A program made the position numbers and the translations under genes. 64,000 nucleotides of DNA, from NCBI GenBank assembly GCA_045600965.1, contig JAZRYW010000050.1, forward strand, positions 16,168 to 80,167, given 5' to 3'. The notes beneath the pieces are model-generated. The model ran no database searches, was not told the DNA's origin, and was given only the letters and a program-made list of their open reading frames with translations. Positions 1 through 8,462 of this stretch are shown here, one piece after another. Source of the DNA: RGIG6374 sp045600965 (GTDB lineage: Bacteria > Bacteroidota > Bacteroidia > Bacteroidales > UBA932). Numbering within the stretch: the stretch's first letter is position 1; each line of letters starts with the position of its first letter.

Positions 1-1308
1 AACAGGAAGGCCCTTGCGGCTTTCGTAAGCAAGGAGCAGAAGAATGAACTGCTTCTCTGGAAACGGATTATGGATTGCGCGGACCGCGGACTGCCGTTGC
101 CAAGATCGGCCGTGGAGACGATGATAGGCGCTTTCGGCAAATCCACTCCGCTGATTCAGGACGTTGAGGCCGAGGATGCCCGCATCAGCAGTCTGGCCGC
201 GGACGCACAGACTGTGGAACCCGCAGCGGAGAACGCACTCTCTGAAAGTCCGGCTGACAGTTCGGCCACAACGTCGGCGGTGCCGTCGCAGGAAACGGTC
301 GAACCGGCCGCGCCTTCACACAGAGTGCCGGCGGAAACGCCTGAAATGGAAGATGATCCGCGTACGGCCCTCTTCCTGGATATGACCAGTCCGGACAGGA
401 AATACACTGCCTCTGAAATGTCGCGCAACTTCTCCCGTCTTGGAGAACCGGTTGACGTGGGTACCGTCGAACTGATGTATCTGCTCTACGGAAGCTGGTA
501 TGACTACGATGAAAACTGGGCGATGACTCTCGAACAGCTGTTCGGGCACATATCCTCGCTTATCCGTGACAGAAGGATGGATGCCTTTGTCGACGATGGC
601 ACAAGGGAGGCGTTCTCCGCTATGGAGAAGGCAATGACAGACCGCCTCGGCGGAATGGTTTCAGGCACCCATTCAATAGGCGTGATAATGTCAGACTATG
701 ACAATGAATCGCCTGAAACTGAAATTTTCATCAAAAACCTCAACCAGCGTTGCGACACTTTGTTCAGTGAACAATATTATATTGTAGGCGAGTCAGTTAT
801 GTTTAACGAGATGAAGGAAAGCTTCGGTCGGGAAATGTTCATTGTGACGATTTTCACCATACTCGTCATATTCCTGATAGTGACCCTGACCTTCCGTTCT
901 CCCTTCATCGCCGCCATTCTGGTGATGACGGTGATGTCAGCGGTCTTCGTCAATGTCACCGCAAGCGGAATCGGTGGCCGCACCCTGTTGTATCTCGCCT
1001 ACCTTATAGTCCAGAGCATACTGATGGGCGCAACCATCGACTACGGCATCCTGCTCACTACATATTTCCGGGAAAACGGTGACCTGAAGGAAGCCTTCCG
1101 CGGCTCTGTGGGTACGATAATGACTTCCGGTACGATAATGGTCCTTGTACCCGGAATAATGGCCGTCTCGCTGAACGACGCTATGATAGCGCCGATCGTC
1201 GGCAACCTGTCCATAGGCGCTCTGACGGCAGTGGCGCTGATTATGTTCGTAATGCCCGGCGTGCTTTCGCTGTACGGGAAAAGGAAAAACGGTAAAAACA
1301 GACAATAA
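1..1308 (+). CDS. MMPL/RND-family exporter, C-terminal part (5' end outside window)
   Basis: The frame is open from the first base, so the gene is cut by the window edge; 435 residues are visible. Near residues 275-435 there are several strongly hydrophobic helices, including one with GATIDYGILLTTYF. An acidic Asp-Tyr pair inside a membrane helix is typical of the second half of RND/MMPL transporters that move lipids or hydrophobic compounds out of the inner membrane. Before the helices lies an Ala/Pro/Thr/Glu-rich linker (about residues 65-120), probably periplasmic or interdomain. The stop is 3 nt before the flavin oxidoreductase gene, so the two are very likely co-transcribed. The substrate cannot be read from the sequence; a lipid or polyketide-like molecule modified by the next two enzymes is only a guess. 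Confidence 0.82.
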   Translation, partial: NRKALAAFVSKEQKNELLLWKRIMDCADRGLPLPRSAVETMIGAFGKSTPLIQDVEAEDARISSLAADAQTVEPAAENALSESPADSSATTSAVPSQETVEPAAPSHRVPAETPEMEDDPRTALFLDMTSPDRKYTASEMSRNFSRLGEPVDVGTVELMYLLYGSWYDYDENWAMTLEQLFGHISSLIRDRRMDAFVDDGTREAFSAMEKAMTDRLGGMVSGTHSIGVIMSDYDNESPETEIFIKNLNQRCDTLFSEQYYIVGESVMFNEMKESFGREMFIVTIFTILVIFLIVTLTFRSPFIAAILVMTVMSAVFVNVTASGIGGRTLLYLAYLIVQSILMGATIDYGILLTTYFRENGDLKEAFRGSVGTIMTSGTIMVLVPGIMAVSLNDAMIAPIVGNLSIGALTAVALIMFVMPGVLSLYGKRKNGKNRQ

Positions 1309-1311
1309 CAG

Positions 1312-2541
1312 ATGGACTCTCCTATCTTCACGCCCGTGACAATCGGGCCGGTAACATTGCGCAACAGGGTGATACGCTCTGCCGCATTCGAGAATATGGC
1401 ATACGGCAACAGCCCTTCGAAGGACCTGTTCGACTATCATACGGCCGTTGCGCGCGGCGGCGTCGGAATGACCACCCTCGCCTACGCCTCTGTGGCAAGG
1501 TCAGGGCTCTCTTTCGACGGGCAACTGTGGATGAGGCCTGAGATAGTCCCCGGTCTGAAGAAGATAACGGATGCCGTTCACGCAGAAGGGGCGAAGGCAT
1601 CCATCCAGCTCGGCCACTGCGGGAATATGACTCACCGCGCCACCTGCGGCTGCACTCCGGTCGGGGCTTCATCAGGGTTCAATCTCTACTCACCCACCTT
1701 CGTCAGGGGCCTCAGGCGTGATGAGATAATGCAGTTGGTGAAGGATTTCGGCACCGCAGTCGGGCTCGCCCGGGATGCGGGTTTCGACTGCGTCGAGATT
1801 CACGCCGGACACGGCTACCTCATCAGTCAGTTCCTTTCGCCCTACACCAACCACCGCCACGATGAGTTCGGAGGCTCTTTGGACAACAGGATGCGTTTTA
1901 TGAGAATGGTCATCGGGGAGGTTATGCGGGTTGCCGGTAACGATATGGGAGTGATAGTGAAGATGAATATGCACGACGGCTTCCGCAAGGGTATGCAGAC
2001 AGACGAGTGCATCGAAGTGGCGAAGGAACTCGAAAGGCTCTCAGTCCACGCCATCGTACTTTCGGCAGGGTTTGTCAGCAAGGCGCCTATGGAGGTTATG
2101 CGTGGAGCGATGCCTCTCAAGACCCTTTCCTACTATATGGATATGAGGAAGTTCTGGTGGCTCAAGGCCGGGCTTGGAATTGCCGGCAGGGCTATGATAC
2201 CCACCGTCCCCTTCAAGGAGGCATATTTCCTCGAGGAGGCCCGAAAGTTCAGGGCCGCCGTGAAACTGCCTCTGATATATGTCGGAGGTCTGATATCGAA
2301 GGCCGCTATGGAGGAGGTGCTTGAAGCCGGTTTCCAGGGCCTGCAGGTTGCCCGTGCGCTGGTCCACGACACCGATTTCGTAAACAAACTGCACAGCGGT
2401 GAGATAGAGTGCAGCGGATGCAGGCATTCCAACTACTGTATCGGCCGTATGTACACTCTTGAAATGAAGTGCCATCACTGCGTGGATAACCTGCCTGAAA
2501 AACTCCGCAGGGAGGTGGAAAAGGCCGAGAGGACATTATGA
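1312..2541 (+). CDS. NADH:flavin oxidoreductase (old yellow enzyme family)
   Basis: The 409-residue protein has the N-terminal FxPVTIGPVTLRNR start of OYE-family TIM barrels and the signature HAGHGYLISQFLSP (from H164) followed by TN-R-DEFGGS. These proteins bind FMN and reduce activated C=C bonds with NAD(P)H. A cysteine set near the C-terminus (C367, C370, C376, C387, C390) resembles the iron-sulfur region of 2,4-dienoyl-CoA reductase and BaiCD/BaiH-type enzymes, but spacing differs and the C-terminal dinucleotide-binding domain of those longer enzymes is absent. The stop codon overlaps the next start as ATGA, so it is coupled to the SDR. The substrate is unknown; an enoyl lipid, polyene or steroid are all possible. 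Confidence 0.88.
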   Translation: MDSPIFTPVTIGPVTLRNRVIRSAAFENMAYGNSPSKDLFDYHTAVARGGVGMTTLAYASVARSGLSFDGQLWMRPEIVPGLKKITDAVHAEGAKASIQLGHCGNMTHRATCGCTPVGASSGFNLYSPTFVRGLRRDEIMQLVKDFGTAVGLARDAGFDCVEIHAGHGYLISQFLSPYTNHRHDEFGGSLDNRMRFMRMVIGEVMRVAGNDMGVIVKMNMHDGFRKGMQTDECIEVAKELERLSVHAIVLSAGFVSKAPMEVMRGAMPLKTLSYYMDMRKFWWLKAGLGIAGRAMIPTVPFKEAYFLEEARKFRAAVKLPLIYVGGLISKAAMEEVLEAGFQGLQVARALVHDTDFVNKLHSGEIECSGCRHSNYCIGRMYTLEMKCHHCVDNLPEKLRREVEKAERTL

Positions 2542-3302
2542 ATGCTCTGATAACAGGCGGAAGTTCCGGAATGGGACTCGAATACGCACGGCAGCTTGCC
2601 GTGAAGGGCTGCAGGCTGCTCATTGTAAGCAACCGTGAGGACGAACTGCAGCAGGCCCGAGGTATGCTCATATCCACATACGGCGCTGACGTGATTGCGC
2701 ACTGCGCCGACCTTGCGGCCCCCGACGCCGCCGATGCGCTCCACCGGTGGTGCGCGGGAATCGGTTTCATCCCTGACATCCTCATCAACAACGCGGGGAT
2801 GTTCTTCTGGAAGGAACTCGAGCCGGCCGACCTGCCGCGTGCCGAAGCCATAATGCATCTGCATATGCACACGCCCACCCGGCTTTGCATACTTTTCGGT
2901 GACGATATGAAGAAACGCGGCTCGGGTTACATACTCAATATGGCATCGATGGCAGCCGAACTGCCCGTCCCGGGCATCACGCTCTATTCAGCCACCAAGG
3001 CCTATCTGAAGAGCTTCGGCAAGTCGCTCCACTTTGAGATGCGCCCCTATGGGATCGGCGTCACGACCGTATGCCCCGCAGCCATCGCCACCCCCCTCTA
3101 CAAGCTGAAGCCCAGCCTTATGGACTTCGGGGTGAAGATCGGTGTCATCAAGACTCCGCGATGGCTCGTAAAGAAGGCGCTCAAGGGGATGTTCAAGCGC
3201 CGCAGGTGCGTTGCGCCGGGATTTATGAACATATATCTCCCTCCCCTGATAGCCATCCTGCCCCACCGGGCCGTCGACAGACTATGGAAAAGGTTCAGAT
3301 AG
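2538..3302 (+). CDS. Short-chain dehydrogenase/reductase (SDR)
   Basis: A classical SDR of 254 residues. It has the nucleotide-binding GGSSGMG at residues 7-13, an NNAG motif near residue 90 and the catalytic Y150-S-A-T-K154. This family reduces ketones or oxidises alcohols with NAD(P). A hydrophobic and basic C-terminal tail (around KRRRCVAPGF to the end) suggests membrane association, as in SDRs acting on lipids or steroids. The start overlaps the OYE stop by 4 nt and its own end overlaps folP by 19 nt. With the upstream reductase and exporter it forms a small redox-and-export module. Confidence 0.86.
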   Translation: MNALITGGSSGMGLEYARQLAVKGCRLLIVSNREDELQQARGMLISTYGADVIAHCADLAAPDAADALHRWCAGIGFIPDILINNAGMFFWKELEPADLPRAEAIMHLHMHTPTRLCILFGDDMKKRGSGYILNMASMAAELPVPGITLYSATKAYLKSFGKSLHFEMRPYGIGVTTVCPAAIATPLYKLKPSLMDFGVKIGVIKTPRWLVKKALKGMFKRRRCVAPGFMNIYLPPLIAILPHRAVDRLWKRFR

Positions 3303-4012
3303 CGGCGGTGCTCAACCTCACGCCCGACTCGTTCTGCTCCCGGAGCAGGACCACCTCCGCAGAGGAGGCGGCCTTGCGTATGCTCCGTATGGCGGAAGAA
3401 GGGGTGGACATAATTGACATAGGTGCGGTCAGCACCCGTCCCGGCGCCGGGTATGTAAACCCCGGGGAGGAATGGTCACGGCTCGAGAGCGTCATCACCA
3501 ACCTTTCGCTCGGGAAGCCCTCACTTCCAGGAAACATACGGATATCCATCGACACCACCCGCAGCGCAACGGTCAGAAAAGTTCACGGCCTTATAGGCGA
3601 CATCATAGTCAATGACATATCCGCCGGAGAGGATGACCCCCTTATGCTTTCCACTGCGGCAGAACTCGGCCTGACCTTCATAGCGATGCACCGAAGGGGC
3701 GATCCGCGTACAATGGACAGCCTCTGCGACTATCCTCAGGGCGTAGTGAGGGCTGTCACGGACTATTTCAGGGATTTCGAGGCAAGGGCTGCGGAGGCCG
3801 GTCTGAAAGACTGGATACTCGACCCGGGATTCGGATTTGCCAAGACCGACAGGCAGAACATCGAACTGCTTGAGAATCTGGGCGTCTTCCTTCAGTTCGG
3901 GCGTCCCGTCCTGGCAGGAATTGCCGACAAGCGCTTCACTCACGGACGCACAAAAGAATTCGAGGCCCTCGCCATTCGTAACGGAGCCTCGATAATCAGG
4001 ATTCACTTATAG
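3284..4012 (+). CDS. folP: Dihydropteroate synthase, compact/divergent
   Basis: Joins p-aminobenzoate to dihydropterin pyrophosphate in folate synthesis. The ATG at 3284 lies inside the end of the SDR gene and is directly followed by the family start (AAVLNLTPDSF). Further landmarks are DIGAVSTRPGA (family usually DIGGESTRPG), SIDTTRS, VNDISAG, MHRRGDPRTM and DPGFGFAKT. Near the end the usual GxSRK segment reads GIADKRF, and the protein stops at RIHL, exactly after the conserved Arg and His of the RVHD motif. At 242 residues it is about 30-40 shorter than most members, with a shortened segment before the RxH motif and no tail. It is probably active because Asn, Asp and RxH positions are kept, but a specialised paralogue is possible. 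It ends 12 nt before the convergent GMP synthase gene. Confidence 0.82.
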   Translation: MEKVQIAAVLNLTPDSFCSRSRTTSAEEAALRMLRMAEEGVDIIDIGAVSTRPGAGYVNPGEEWSRLESVITNLSLGKPSLPGNIRISIDTTRSATVRKVHGLIGDIIVNDISAGEDDPLMLSTAAELGLTFIAMHRRGDPRTMDSLCDYPQGVVRAVTDYFRDFEARAAEAGLKDWILDPGFGFAKTDRQNIELLENLGVFLQFGRPVLAGIADKRFTHGRTKEFEALAIRNGASIIRIHL

Positions 4013-4024
4013 GAAAACCTCGTC

Positions 4025-5008
4025 CTATTCCCACTCTATGGTGCCTGTAGGCTTGGGAGTGAGGTCGAAGAGCACGCGGTTCACTCCGGGCACCTCGGCG
4101 GTGATGCGGCGGGTGATGTGGCAGAGAAGTTCGAAAGGCACATCCTCCACGGTTGCGGTCATTGCGTCACGGGTGTTGACGGCACGGATGATTACCGGCC
4201 AGTCATAGGTACGCCTGCCATCCTTCACGCCGGTTGACTTGAAGTCGGGAACCACGGTGAAATACTGCCATACCTTGCCTTCCAGGCCGTTCTTTGCAAA
4301 TTCCTCACGGAGTATGGCGTCGGAAGAGCGGACTGCTTCGAGACGGTCGCGGGTGATTGCGCCGGTGCAGCGGACGCCGAGCCCGGGGCCGGGGAAGGGC
4401 TGACGGAACACCATATTGTCAGGAAGGCCGAGAGCCTTGCCGACCACTCTCACCTCATCCTTGAAGAGAAGTTTGATGGGCTCCACCAGTTCGAACTTGA
4501 AATCGTCGGGAAGGCCGCCGACATTGTGATGTGACTTGACGCCGTCAGATTCGAGAATGTCGGGGTAGATGGTGCCCTGCGCGAGGAATTCGATGCCATC
4601 CAGCTTGCGGGCCTCCTCCTCGAAGACGCGGATGAACTCGCCGCCTATGATCTTACGCTTCTTCTCGGGATCCTCCACGCCTGCCAGCGCGTCCAGGAAA
4701 CGGTCAACGGCATCGACATATATCAGATTGGCATTCATCCTGTTGCGGAAAACATCGACAACCTGTTCGGGTTCTCCCTTGCGCAGGAGCCCGTGATTGA
4801 CGTGAACGCAGACCAGCTGACGGCCGACCGCCTTTATCAGCAGCGCTGCGACCACCGAGGAATCCACACCGCCCGAAAGGGCCAGGAGGACCTTGCGGTC
4901 ACCCACCTGCCTGCGGATTTGGTCTGTCTGTTCGGAAATGAATTGTTCTGCGAGTTCCTGAGTGGTTATGCGGACCATATTCTCAGGGCGGATGTCTGTA
5001 TTTGCCAT
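4025..5008 (-). CDS. guaA: GMP synthase, ATP-pyrophosphatase subunit only (GuaA C-terminal half)
   Basis: 327 residues covering only the XMP-activating part of GMP synthase. It has the PP-loop LSGGVDSSVVAALL, the HHNVGGLPDDF region, FRQPFPGPGLGVRC and the dimerisation domain ending TGTIEWE. The class I glutamine amidotransferase domain (about 200 residues in normal bacterial GuaA) is missing, and no such gene lies nearby. The ATG at 5008 is chosen because residues upstream of it are not family-like and a -7 box lies at 5029-5036. It resembles the split two-subunit enzyme known from archaea; the ammonia source could be a separate GATase elsewhere or free ammonia. The N-terminal side is intact, so this is not a broken gene. 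Confidence 0.88.
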   Translation of the reverse strand: MANTDIRPENMVRITTQELAEQFISEQTDQIRRQVGDRKVLLALSGGVDSSVVAALLIKAVGRQLVCVHVNHGLLRKGEPEQVVDVFRNRMNANLIYVDAVDRFLDALAGVEDPEKKRKIIGGEFIRVFEEEARKLDGIEFLAQGTIYPDILESDGVKSHHNVGGLPDDFKFELVEPIKLLFKDEVRVVGKALGLPDNMVFRQPFPGPGLGVRCTGAITRDRLEAVRSSDAILREEFAKNGLEGKVWQYFTVVPDFKSTGVKDGRRTYDWPVIIRAVNTRDAMTATVEDVPFELLCHITRRITAEVPGVNRVLFDLTPKPTGTIEWE

Positions 5009-5028
5009 ATCGTATTCGTTTTGATGCG

Positions 5029-5036
5029 CAAATATA
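5029..5036 (-). promoter_or_regulatory. -7 promoter element for guaA
   Basis: Reads TATATTTG on the minus strand, matching the Bacteroidota TAnnTTTG box, 20 nt before the chosen guaA start. No convincing TTTG -33 element is seen at the right distance. Confidence 0.5.
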
Positions 5037-5056
5037 GAAAACTTCGCAAAACAAGT

Positions 5057-5064
5057 TATCTTTG
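5057..5064 (+). promoter_or_regulatory. -7 promoter element for the SPFH lipoprotein gene
   Basis: Reads TATCTTTG, a perfect TAnnTTTG box, 23 nt before the ATG at 5088. It sits back to back with the guaA box, so the short divergent region carries two promoters. It also argues against starting the protein upstream at 5064. Confidence 0.55.
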
Positions 5065-5087
5065 TGGAAACAAAAAAAGGCAACGCT

Positions 5088-5918
5088 ATGAAAAAAGTTC
5101 ATTTCATCTCACTGGGCAGCGCAATCATCATCATCCTGGTGATGGTTTCCTGCTGCACCACCATCGACTCCGCATCAGTCGGTATCCGTTTCAAGAAATG
5201 GTCGTCCAACGAAAACCTGCGCGGCGGTGTGGAAGGCACCTGCAAGGGATGGGTATGGTTCAACCCCATCACGGAGCAGATATTCGAATACCCGACCTAC
5301 GTCCAGCGTCTGACATACGATCCGTTCACCGTCAACCCCAAGGACGGTTCGATATTCTCCATGACCCCCACCCTGGCCTATCAGATTGATGAAAGCAAGG
5401 TTACGGAAATCTTCATCAAATACCGAAAGCCCGTGCGCGACCTCGAGCGGGGCTATATAAACACCTGCATATTCGAGGCCTACCGCACCTGCGCCAACAA
5501 CTACACTTCCGACGAACTGATGGCCAACCGCGCCCGTTTCGAGACGGAGGTCCGCTCGCGCCTTGACGAATCGATGTCGCAGGAAGGATTCATCGTGCGT
5601 GAGTTCACCACCAAGATCGATCCGCCCGCATCACTCACAGAGGCCATCAATGCCAAGAACGAAGCCACCCAGAATGCTCTCAAGGCTGAAAACCGCGTGA
5701 AGGAGGCCGAGGCCGAGGCGAAGATCGCCATAGCGAAGGCCGAAGGCGAGGCACAGGCCCTGAAGATTCAGGGTGACGGCGAAGCCTACTACAACAGGGT
5801 CGTGGCCGCATCCCTCAACGACCTTCTGGTGCGACAGTACGCCGTAGAGAAATGGAACGGAGAACTTCCCACCTACAACGGTGGCGGAGCCCTTCCATTC
5901 CTGAACATAACAAAATAG
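5088..5918 (+). CDS. SPFH/band 7 (prohibitin-like) lipoprotein
   Basis: 276 residues. It begins with a short basic segment and a hydrophobic helix ending in LVMVSCC, a lipobox-like site, so it is probably membrane-anchored outside the cytoplasm. The body matches the band 7/prohibitin fold: the region around TYVQRLTYDPFTVNPKDG, then a long Ala/Glu/Lys coiled coil (about residues 185-230, ending in AKAEGEAQALKIQGDGEAYY) that mediates ring-like oligomers. Such proteins organise membrane microdomains and assist proteases. The ATG at 5088 is preferred because it directly precedes the signal sequence and follows the -7 box. The next gene on this strand starts 37 nt downstream. Confidence 0.85.
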   Translation: MKKVHFISLGSAIIIILVMVSCCTTIDSASVGIRFKKWSSNENLRGGVEGTCKGWVWFNPITEQIFEYPTYVQRLTYDPFTVNPKDGSIFSMTPTLAYQIDESKVTEIFIKYRKPVRDLERGYINTCIFEAYRTCANNYTSDELMANRARFETEVRSRLDESMSQEGFIVREFTTKIDPPASLTEAINAKNEATQNALKAENRVKEAEAEAKIAIAKAEGEAQALKIQGDGEAYYNRVVAASLNDLLVRQYAVEKWNGELPTYNGGGALPFLNITK

Positions 5919-5955
5919 GAAGTTGTTCGTCTTTATTAAGAATTCAAGTTTCGTT

Positions 5956-6759
5956 ATGAAAGCATTCATTACATTCGCCGCCGTTCTGGCAGCCTCATTC
6001 TCCAGCCTTTTGTCCTGCTTCCCCAGCAATACGTCAGCGGAGTCGGGCAAGGTGTTCGAAAAGGAGTACACTTTCGGATATTTCAATGAAATCAAGGTCG
6101 GGAGCGCCTTTGAGGTGAACCTTGTCAAGGGCGACACCTACAGGGTGTATGTCTCCGTCCCCGAAGCGTTCGAGAAGAGTCTCGTCGTCAAGGTCAACGG
6201 GGAAGAACTGACCGTAAGGATGAAGGACGGCTTCAATGTCAGGAAGTTCTCCTTCAGGGATCTGAAATTCAAGGCCACGGTCACGGTTCCCGAATTCAAG
6301 GAAATAGAACTGTCAGGCGCGTCCGAACTCTTCTGCAACGATACCTTCAACGGCAGTGAAGTATATGTCGGATGTTCCGGCGCAAGCCACGTGGAAAAGC
6401 TCTGCTTGAACTGCAACTCCCTTGATATAGAGTGTTCAGGGGCATCCAGGGTCAGGATTGAGGCCAACTGCCACGAGGCCGATGTCGAATGTTCCGGCGC
6501 AAGCAAAGTCATACTTGAAGGCTCCGCCGACAAATTTGAGATAGAATGCTCGGGTGCATCCTCCTGTGACGCTGAAAAGTTCGAAGCGCACAGAGTGTCC
6601 GTGGACAACTCCGGCGCTTCGTCTTCTACGGTCTTCGCTCTGGAGGCTATGAAGGTGGAACTCTCCGGCGCTTCAACCTGCCGCTACAGGGCGGGCGTGA
6701 ACACAAACCTCAACGTCATCGAGATCTCCGGGGCGAGCTCCCTCAAGAGAATCGATTAG
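5956..6759 (+). CDS. GIN-domain (DUF2807) lipoprotein with eight SGAS turns
   Basis: 267 residues. A signal peptide ends at LLSC, suggesting lipidation and export to the envelope. The rest is a head-GIN domain, a right-handed beta-helix-like fold common in Bacteroidota surface proteins of unknown role. The tetrapeptide SGAS occurs eight times at roughly 20-residue intervals, four of them as CSGAS, marking successive turns. The ATG at 5956 is used because MKAFIT begins the signal peptide; the 11 codons upstream are not signal-like. Its last 4 nt overlap the convergent hisS. Confidence 0.83.
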   Translation: MKAFITFAAVLAASFSSLLSCFPSNTSAESGKVFEKEYTFGYFNEIKVGSAFEVNLVKGDTYRVYVSVPEAFEKSLVVKVNGEELTVRMKDGFNVRKFSFRDLKFKATVTVPEFKEIELSGASELFCNDTFNGSEVYVGCSGASHVEKLCLNCNSLDIECSGASRVRIEANCHEADVECSGASKVILEGSADKFEIECSGASSCDAEKFEAHRVSVDNSGASSSTVFALEAMKVELSGASTCRYRAGVNTNLNVIEISGASSLKRID

Positions 6760-8105
6760 GACAGTTCCTCTGCAAGGGAATCCGCTGAAACCTGTCGCTG
6801 CTCGCCGCTCGACAGGTTTTTCAGTGTAACACAACCCGCCGCGAGTTCATCACCGCCCACAATGGCAAGATAAGGTATCGCCTTGCGGTCGGCATATTCG
6901 AACTGCTTCCTGAGCTTGGCATTCTCGGGATATATCTCACAGCCGATTCCTGCGGCACGCAGGTTTTTCATAAGTCTGAGGCAGAAGTTTCTCTCCTCCA
7001 CGCCCATATTGGTGAACAGCACCCTGACTCCGGCAACGGCATCCTTGGGGAACCTGTCAAGGCCTTTGAGGACATCGTAGATGCGGTCGGCTCCGAAGGA
7101 TATGCCCACACCGGACATACCGGGAAGGCCGAAAATGCCTGTCAGGTCGTCGTAGCGTCCGCCTCCGCAGATGCTGCCTATCTCGAAATCGAGAGCCTTG
7201 ACCTCGAATATCGCTCCGGTGTAGTAGTTCAGTCCGCGGGCCAGGGAAAGGTCCATCTCCACCTTCTGTGAGATGCCTGCGGCATCGACGAGGCAGAAGA
7301 GTTCCTCAAGTTCCGCCAGGCCCTTGAGACCTGTCGTGGAGGACGCAAGGACGCCCTTCATCACCTCCATCTTGGAGGCCGTCGTACCGCTGAGGGTCAG
7401 GACAGGTTCGATGACCGCTATCTGAGCGGCGCTCAGGCCGCGTGAAGAGAGTTCCTCCTTCACCGCATCGAGGCCTATCTTGTCCATCTTGTCTATGGCC
7501 ACGGTGACATCGATGAGCTTGTCGGGGCAGCCGGCCACTTCAGCAAGGCCGGAAAGTATCTTGCGGTTGTTGACCTTGATGCATACATTCACGCCGAAAC
7601 GCCCGAAGACCATATCGACCATCTGTATCATCTCGAGTTCGTTCACCAGACTGGGGCTGCCTATCACATCCACGTCGCACTGGTAGAATTCGCGGTAACG
7701 GCCCTTCTGCGGTCTGTCGGCGCGCCATACGGGCTGCATCTGACAGCGTTTGAAGGGGAAGGCCAACGAGTCCCTGTGCTGCACCACGAAACGGGCGAAG
7801 GGAACGGTAAGGTCATAGCGCAGGCCCTTCTCGCACACTTTCATTGAAAGGGCGTTGCTGCCCAGCGAGAAGTCTGCGTCGGCGAATGCGTCGCCGGAGT
7901 TCAGAATCTTGAAGAGGAGCTTGTCCCCCTCATCACCATACTTGCCCAGCAGCGTGGAGAGGTTCTCCATAGCCGGAGTCTCGATGGGCGAGTAGCCGAA
8001 GAGCTTGAATACGGATCGTATTGTGTCGAAAATATAGTTGCGGAGGGCCATCTCAGCCGGTCCGAAATCACGTGTCCCCTTTGGTATCGAAGGTTTCTGA
8101 GCCAT
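6756..8105 (-). CDS. hisS: Histidyl-tRNA synthetase
   Basis: Charges tRNA-His. The 449-residue protein starts [14 protein letters not shown], the family N-terminus, and carries class II motif 2 (RxE-type stretch ending [12 protein letters not shown]), the histidine-binding [10 protein letters not shown] motif and GGGRYDDL. An anticodon-binding domain follows. The ATG at 8105 matches the normal start; a further in-frame Met upstream adds six atypical residues. It lies 7 nt after the HMA gene on the same strand, so it may be transcribed from the TonB receptor promoter as well as any local one. Confidence 0.96.
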   Translation of the reverse strand: MAQKPSIPKGTRDFGPAEMALRNYIFDTIRSVFKLFGYSPIETPAMENLSTLLGKYGDEGDKLLFKILNSGDAFADADFSLGSNALSMKVCEKGLRYDLTVPFARFVVQHRDSLAFPFKRCQMQPVWRADRPQKGRYREFYQCDVDVIGSPSLVNELEMIQMVDMVFGRFGVNVCIKVNNRKILSGLAEVAGCPDKLIDVTVAIDKMDKIGLDAVKEELSSRGLSAAQIAVIEPVLTLSGTTASKMEVMKGVLASSTTGLKGLAELEELFCLVDAAGISQKVEMDLSLARGLNYYTGAIFEVKALDFEIGSICGGGRYDDLTGIFGLPGMSGVGISFGADRIYDVLKGLDRFPKDAVAGVRVLFTNMGVEERNFCLRLMKNLRAAGIGCEIYPENAKLRKQFEYADRKAIPYLAIVGGDELAAGCVTLKNLSSGEQRQVSADSLAEELS

Positions 8106-8112
8106 TATTCCA

Positions 8113-8451
8113 CTATTTATCATTCTTGTCAGGGGCAGGCTTCTGAACTTCTTCAGCGCTGAATCCCTGTTTCACTATTGCAACTGCAAGCGCCTCCTTG
8201 TCGGTTTTGGAAGCATCATACTTGAACCATACGGTCCTGTCATCAAGATTGACCTTCAGGTCCTTCACGCCCTTTTCATAAGGGAGAAGGGCCTCGAGCT
8301 TCTTCACGCAGTTGGCGCAGTCGATGCTGGTTATGAATGTAACCTCCTGAAGGTCAGCGGAAGCCTTCTTCTGCTGCTTCTGGGCCGATGCGGGGAAGGA
8401 AACGCCTGCCACAAGGAAAAGGGCAGCTGCAAGAGTCAAAAATCTTTTCAT
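8113..8451 (-). CDS. Exported heavy-metal-associated (HMA) domain protein
   Basis: 112 residues: a cleavable signal peptide ([16 protein letters not shown] to ASAQ), a short basic linker and one HMA/ferredoxin-like domain. The metal site is the CxxC in [12 protein letters not shown], the arrangement used by periplasmic Cu(I)/Hg(II) chaperones. It starts 11 nt after the TonB receptor gene and ends 7 nt before hisS. Small HMA proteins next to a TonB receptor of this type are recurrent in Bacteroidota, which suggests metal (probably copper) import or homeostasis. Metal identity is inferred. Confidence 0.85.
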   Translation of the reverse strand: MKRFLTLAAALFLVAGVSFPASAQKQQKKASADLQEVTFITSIDCANCVKKLEALLPYEKGVKDLKVNLDDRTVWFKYDASKTDKEALAVAIVKQGFSAEEVQKPAPDKNDK

Positions 8452-8462
8452 ATCGTTGTATG

